Origin: Bathymodiolus brooksi
Lineage: Eukaryota; Mollusca; Bivalvia; Mytilida; Modiolidae
Assembly: GCA_963680875.1 (NCBI GenBank)
Contig: OY804588.1
Coordinates: 77,152,829-77,216,828, forward strand
Reading direction: 5' to 3'
Length of the DNA: 64,000 bases
Shown: piece after piece, positions 59,264-64,000 of the stretch
Position numbering within the stretch: the stretch's first letter is position 1
How the letters are laid out: the number at the start of each line of letters is the position of its first letter
Notes under the pieces: model-generated
Told to the model about the DNA's origin: nothing
Database searches by the model: none
What the model saw: the letters and a program-made list of their open reading frames with translations, nothing else
Made by a program: the position numbers and the translations under genes

Positions 59264-60110
59264 TTAAAATCCGTACGGTCTCGTGCTGCAGTCATGCATG
59301 ACGACTCTTTTGTCGAAGATTATCCTGTAGTCTTTGTCGTGATGTACGGTAAGTAATCTCTTGTGGTCTCTCGTGATCTTGAAATCGTCCCACACGGTCT
59401 TCACGTCATCTCTGTTATTAATGACCATGTCCTTGATCGTATCAAAGTTGATGGTCAAGGAGTTCTTGTAGTTGAGAGTGATGCATCTCATTTTACATAT
59501 GGTCGTATTTCCATCCTTATCGGGTCTGGCAATCTTGTAGGCATAGTTCTTCGGTCCACCGGTGACAAACTCTATTATTCTGTTGTTGGGCACTTCATCG
59601 GTGAGATCTCCTAGATAGTCACCGAGTTCTGGTTTCCACTCGCATTGCCTAGAGGTATACATGACTGAGTCTGTATCGGCGTATAAGGCACGGGGTCCTA
59701 ATTGTTCCAAATAACTGTACAACTTCAAACGGGCTTGATCTATGGTATAGGCTGCTATGACTATGTTGGTTCTCCCAGATTCTTCCACGAACTCTTCTTT
59801 GTATTGATATCTCATTTCCACCATCTCGTCGCTGACAAAATTTATGCTCATCACAAGAATCTGGTCGCTGGCCAACATGTCGAAATATTCGGCAGGTTCG
59901 GATATGTATTTTATCTGAGGCATGTTGGATCTCTGTCCGAATTTTCCCCAAAAGATATTCAGCATCAGTTTAGCTAATGCTCTACACCACTCTAGCCAAC
60001 CGCTGGCTTCCTGCTTCATTTTGAGGAAGGTATTCACGTAATCGATAAAGAGTCCTCCAGTTTTCGTTTTCGGATCATACTGTTCCGTTTCATCGAAATG
60101 CAAGCAGCAG
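59264..60110 (-). pseudogene. Protein-primed DNA polymerase B fragment (Maverick/Polinton type)
   Basis: C-terminal palm/thumb part of a family B polymerase. DETEQYDPKTKTGGLFIDYV, FLKMKQEASGW, then AKLMLNIFWGKFGQRSN (motif B, K-x3-N-x2-G), LYADTDSVMYTSRQ (motif C, DTD), CKMRCITLN (KxY-like region) and the C-terminus STRPYGF. In relatives a ~30-residue segment normally separates the KQEASGW and AKLMLN blocks; here they are almost fused, which indicates an internal in-frame deletion. The N-terminal exonuclease and TPR regions are absent, and upstream is a (CAC/CAG) tract. The remaining 280 codons are open. Polintons are self-synthesising DNA transposons that encode this polymerase; the other hallmark genes were not found nearby. 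Confidence 0.85.
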
Positions 60111-60270
60111 CAGCCACCACCACCACCATCACCCAAAACACGAAAAACGTAAACAGAAACATTAACAAAACGAACAAATAGCCATTAAAAAGTTAAATGA
60201 ACACGAAAACACGTGATTAAAACTGAAATCATAACGTGAAACACGATGAAAAGGTGTAAGAGCCGTAATT

Positions 60271-60717
60271 AGTCACGGCTGACTGCACAATTGAGGAGCG
60301 AAAAACGGTTTAACATAGGGGGTAATAGGTCTATACGGACCCGATACACTACTTTTATGATACATTTCTACCAAAATATTATCAGCTTGTTTATTTTTTT
60401 CGAAGTATGCATCTGGACCGAGAGAGTCCTTAAGAGTTAAGAAAATTTTGGAAACAGTGTCAATAGATCGACAGTATATGATGTTTTTTTTTAGATTTAA
60501 TACCGTTCAAGCGTATGTGGTCAATAAGCCATCCCAGTGACATTTCGTATGCAGAACTTTCTCTTTTTGAAATCTGAATGAATATGTTGGGCCTATCTGG
60601 TGATTTGTATACAATATCGGTATCTTCATCAGATAGATGAAGATGTGTCGTAATATCAGCTTTAACTTTTTTGGTTGATGGGCCAGTTAATGCCATGACT
60701 GGAGTCTGAATAAGCAA
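60271..60717 (-). pseudogene. RecQ-like helicase fragment, frameshifted
   Basis: The minus frame reads PVMALTGPSTKKVKADITTH (motif III-like ALT-x-x-x, as in the ALTATA of RecQ), then DIVYKSPDRPNIFIQISKR (the S-P-x-R-P-N link into the second RecA domain). A frame change occurs in the A9 run (plus T9 at 60484-60492), followed by IIYCRSIDTVSKIFLTLKD and SLGPDAYFEKNKQADNILVE, MYHKSS. That is about 145 codons of the helicase core; motifs I, II and VI are missing. RecQ-like helicases translocate 3'-5' on DNA. Possibly host-derived or captured by a mobile element; too short to decide. Confidence 0.6.
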
Positions 60718-60753
60718 CGCAATTCAGATAATTATTGATATTCTGGTCTGAAA

Positions 60754-61101
60754 TTGTCTCCCCATTCGGAAATATATCTAAATGAAGTTAGTACCATGGT
60801 TGTTGATAAACGCCATCCCGACTACGAAACATTTTCAGCAGATGACAAAATTCTTGAAATAAAGGATGAAATATTAAATAATAAATTTTCTAAATTAAAT
60901 GCAGGAACTGATGGACCCAAGTTTTCTTTGGACTTATTAAAATGCAGCAAGGTTAGGACGGGTAGAAATAAGCGAAAATTTAAATCGAAATATACATTCC
61001 ACATGAAGGATCTCTACAATGACGGAATCCATCCAAATCCTCTTTTGGCTCATTTATGGCGTCGAAAAATACAGGAAATAGTTTTAGATAAATGTTTTTA
61101 A
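60754..61101 (+). pseudogene. SGNH/GDSL-hydrolase-like ORF, C-terminal part
   Basis: 115 codons. The end FHMKDLYNDGIHPNPLLAHL + WRRKIQ carries D-G-I-H-P, the catalytic D-x-x-H block that closes SGNH-hydrolase folds. The upstream KILEIKDEILNN segment fits the helix before it. The N-terminal GDS(L) serine block and the G and N blocks are not present in this or neighbouring frames. SGNH domains are accessory ORFs of some Ngaro-type and LINE-type retroelements, so this may be another retroelement relic. Confidence 0.5.
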
Positions 61102-61279
61102 AATCTACAATAAATTGTTGCCTTTTTGAACAGAGATGTAGATGATTTTATTACGGTGAATGAGAATTGTATGGCTGGCCGAATATTAGTATAAATGTAT
61201 GAGAAGTAAAGGATTGACGTCAACGCAAAATGGAAAAAAAAACAGTATTTTTATTGAATCAACTCCCGGGTTTGATTGG
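61102..61279. repeat. Short sequence duplicated at 63545-63690
   Basis: GGTGAATGAGAATTGTATGG, GTAAAGGATTGACGTCAACG, TTGAATCAACTC correspond to GTGAATGAGATTTGTCTCGC, GTAAAGGACCGAAGTCAACG, CGAATCAACTC further right; a third partial copy of the first word is at 63722. Confidence 0.6.
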
Positions 61280-61742
61280 AGGTGTCAAACCAATAATTCA
61301 CCAATCAGAGCTTAGAACATAAGTAGTCCCTTTTAAAGAAATTAGTTCCTTTCGCTTTGTTGTATTGTGACAAATACTGAATGGAATGGAATAATTAAAT
61401 TTGATAATTGAAGTTACATATATAAGGATTATTTTGAGCCCAAATATGATGCATTTAGTTGTATTTTAATACCTCTATGGCAGTTTGATGCATGACTTAT
61501 AATATTGAATTTCCCGAGGATGACCAAGCTATTTTTAGAGTAGGTGTTTTCCATAGCCTGGCATTTCACTGCAAGACTTTAAACATCCCCTGATATTTTC
61601 ACAGAATGTAGAGGAATCATGTACGTTTCAGAAAATATATGGTCTTATAAAGGTTAAACTTAAGATAAAATAGACAGGCAGGCTCGAAAAAACACAAATT
61701 TAGTAGAAAATGTTAAAGAAATTAATGATAGGTTTCACACCT
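61280..61742 (+). mobile_element. 463-bp TIR element, copy 1
   Basis: Begins AGGTGTCAAACC and ends GGTTTCACACCT (12-bp terminal inverted repeats with one mismatch). Closely similar over its length to 62991-63460. No open frame; non-autonomous. No target-site duplication could be identified, so the superfamily is open. Confidence 0.8.
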
Positions 61743-62990
61743 TAAGTCAAAAAACATCAAATTGAACTTTTGTTGCTATCATGTTCAAATTAGCCTAATA
61801 ATGTCACAACAGACACAGCGTGACATTTTTCAAAAAAAAATGTTACAAATGCATTGTGGTGTCAGATTACATGGTCGAAATGCATGTTATGTAATATTGT
61901 GGAATAATGCTCCCAAACACTGGATATATATGGACAGAGGGTATTGCAACTCATTTTATTTTTATTTATGACTTTATAGTTATTGGGGATATGTGATTGA
62001 ATATGATTGTGCAGTAGAAGGGCATATCATATTGAAAATATTGTTGCTATTAAGGATTTGTTTTAAATCATCATGCGTCAGTTAGTCGACTTCAAATATA
62101 TAATATGGTGATATCATTATTGGATTTTTTTCAATCCTACAAATCTTTCCTGATAAATTTTGGTAGATTCAGTTAGAAAACATGTGAATTGTACTTATGA
62201 AACAATATAAGGCTGTAGAAAGCAGTTTTAATTGGAAATTATGTTATAAAAATTTGGTAATTTAAGCCATCTCAGGAAAATTATATTGACTGCTCAGCAT
62301 TTTCTGTTAATTTTTCAAATTGTCAATTTGGATTTCATGTTTTAGAGTATTATTTGGCTGTAAACAGTACATTTGAACATCCAGCCTATTTAAGCAGTGG
62401 GAAATAATTATGTGGAAGCATATATTTATTGAGTTTTGGGAAAAATTATAGTTTTGTCCCATAAGAAATTCTAAGACTTGAATATCAATAAATCATATTT
62501 TTGCATATTTGATGGAATTAGAAGAAATTTCAACTGAAGATCTATATACATAAACTTAAGTTATGCCTTAAACTTCATAATTTATGGGGTTAAAGCATGA
62601 ATTAACCAAATTAAGAATGATGTGAACTCATTTTATAGATTAAAAAAAGGGGGAGGGGCTAAATGCAAACATTTCATAGTATTTAGCTATTAAATATACA
62701 ACCGAGGCATATATATGTGTAAAAATTGCTTATTATTTTAGAAATTAGCTTAATAAATGTAATATATTTGAGAATAAGTAAGTTGTGGTATATTACACAA
62801 TCTGAACTCAACAGCTGTAAATGAAGATATTTTCATTGAAAACCTTCAAGGGGGTACCTTTGCATTTGCACACTTATTCTTGCAAATATGAGACAGCCAC
62901 ATACCTTAAAAGGTTTTTTGTGGTTGATATTGCCTCAGGAATAGAAATAAGGCCAACAAAGGGTCAGAGAAGCAAGTTTTGTTGCTCTTT
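61743..62990. other. Intergenic between the two TIR elements, no gene supported
   Basis: AT-rich; short frames only (e.g. 61762-61971, 62821-63087) without recognisable domains. No primer-binding site or polypurine tract seen that would make the flanking copies LTRs. Confidence 0.4.
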
Positions 62991-63460
62991 AGGTGTCAAA
63001 CCAATAATTCACCAATCAGAGCTTAGAACATATACAAAAGTAGTCCCTTTTAAAGAAAATAGTTCCTTTTGCTTTGTTGTATTGTGACAAATACTGAATG
63101 GAATGGAATAATTAAAATTGATTATTGAAGTTAAATATATAAGGATTATTTTGAGACCAAATATGATGCATTTAGTTGTATTTTAATACCTCTATGGAAG
63201 ATTTGATGTATGACCTATAATATTGAATTTCCCGAGGATGACCACGCTATTTTTAGAGTAGGTGTTTTCCATAGCCTGGCATTTCACTGCAAGACTTTAA
63301 ACATCCCCTGATATTTTCACAAAATGTAGAGGAGTCATGTACGTTTCAGAAAATATATGGTCTTATAAAGGTTAAACTTAAGATACAATACCCAGGCAGG
63401 CTCGAAAAAACACAAATTTAGTAGAAAATGTTAAAGAGATTAATTATAGGTTTCACACCT
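62991..63460 (+). mobile_element. 470-bp TIR element, copy 2
   Basis: AGGTGTCAAACC ... GGTTTCACACCT; matches copy 1 through CAATAATTCACCAATCAGAG, AATTTCCCGAGGATGACCA, GTGTTTTCCATAGCCTGGCA and AGGCTCGAAAAAACACAAAT, with a few small indels. Confidence 0.82.
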
Positions 63461-64000
63461 TGAAGCTGGATTATATCGTATCAGACTGATGATTGCATAT
63501 ACTGTATATAATTATGAATCCCGGGTAATGAATACCTATGCTCATAAACATACAGTGAATGAGATTTGTCTCGCTCGCCGATTTTTATTAGTTTACAAAT
63601 GCAACTTGAGACGTAAAGGACCGAAGTCAACGTCAATATTATTTTTAATCAAACACTCGAATCAACTCTGAATAAATTATATTATACATGTTAGAATGAT
63701 GAGTGCATCCTGACTTAAGTACGGTGAATGAGAATTGCCTCGCTCGCCGGCGGTATACGTACTTTTAAAGACCACAAGTTAGCAAAAATATATTAATGAT
63801 TTCACATGTCGAACATTGACCTTTTACTATTAATTAGGATTAATAACCTTTCATCCCGTTAACTGGTCAATTGAAGACAACTGAAAATGGATATGTGTTG
63901 AACATTTATTCCTGAAGGAGTAAAATTGGATATTTGTGGCAGTGAATGGAGTGAAATTTGATATATGTTGAACAGTTCCTGAAGGAGTAAAATTTTACTC
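63461..64000. repeat. Duplicated words and a short tandem duplication at the right edge
   Basis: Contains GTGAATGAGA(A/T)TTG-type copies of the 61102 repeat (63557 and 63722). At 63885-64000 a ~75-bp direct duplication (GGATATGTGTTGAACATTTA / TGATATATGTTGAACAGT, CCTGAAGGAGTAAAATT) reaches the edge of the window. No gene seen. Confidence 0.6.

Noticed and set aside
61280..63460. LTR retrotransposon with 465-bp LTRs
   Set aside because: Copies have inverted-repeat ends AGGTGTCAAACC/GGTTTCACACCT and not TG..CA ends, and no primer-binding site, polypurine tract or retroviral coding sequence lies between them.

Overview
This is eukaryotic, metazoan DNA, most likely from a mollusc. The base composition is AT-rich and the genes have introns. 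Most of the window is decayed mobile DNA of kinds common in molluscs: tRNA-headed SINEs sharing one 3' end, non-LTR retrotransposon 3' ends, a tyrosine-recombinase retroelement, a Penelope-like reverse transcriptase, and a dispersed family resembling a repeat I recall from bivalves. A large lineage-specific family of B-box/TRIM-like genes also fits a mollusc. The species cannot be named from the sequence.

Only two host genes look intact. The first is a 565-codon B-box/coiled-coil/NHL-like (TRIM-type) gene on the minus strand at 4162-5859, probably with an upstream 5' exon. The second is a three-exon, 260-residue nicotinamide/phenylethanolamine N-methyltransferase-like gene on the minus strand (49127-49550, 50146-50353, 55404-55554). 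Its exon phases and splice signals join cleanly.

The main structural feature is a module present three times in the same orientation. Each copy has a 36-bp minisatellite, a 0.3-0.5 kb conserved spacer, a GATT microsatellite and the B-box gene. Copy 1 (1-5880) has a 3-kb minisatellite and an intact gene. Copy 2 (7731-10215) has about four minisatellite units and a gene broken by a 16-bp deletion and a stop. Copy 3 (39413-42049) has about 12 units and a gene with several indels, a lost zinc ligand and its 3' end fused to the microsatellite. A foldback palindrome touches array 2 and a pogo/Tigger-like terminus touches array 3.

Layout: 1-10.3 kb, modules 1 and 2 with a SINE, two foldbacks and dispersed repeat E. 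10.3-24 kb, intergenic DNA with SINEs, a long-TIR MULE-like foldback (14.66-15.48 kb), a cluster of GGTAACACC motifs (16.7-18.0 kb) and a LINE 3' end (20-20.8 kb). 24.3-28.3 kb, a 29-bp array and two 68-bp arrays that belong to one duplicated block. 28.5-31.6 kb, LINE and SINE relics and repeat E. 31.86-35.1 kb, a DIRS/Ngaro/PAT-type element with split direct repeats. 35.1-39.3 kb, relics. 39.4-42.05 kb, module 3. 43.2-48.7 kb, LINE ends, a Penelope-like element bracketed by paired palindromic repeats, and a TA-flanked MITE. 49.1-55.6 kb, the methyltransferase gene, whose introns carry SINEs. 56-64 kb, more SINEs, fragments of a protein-primed DNA polymerase B (Maverick/Polinton type), a RecQ-like helicase and an SGNH-like ORF, and two copies of a 0.46-kb TIR element.

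I found no rRNA genes, bona fide tRNA genes or CRISPR arrays. All alignments were made by eye, so boundaries of degenerate repeats are accurate only to about 10-20 bases.
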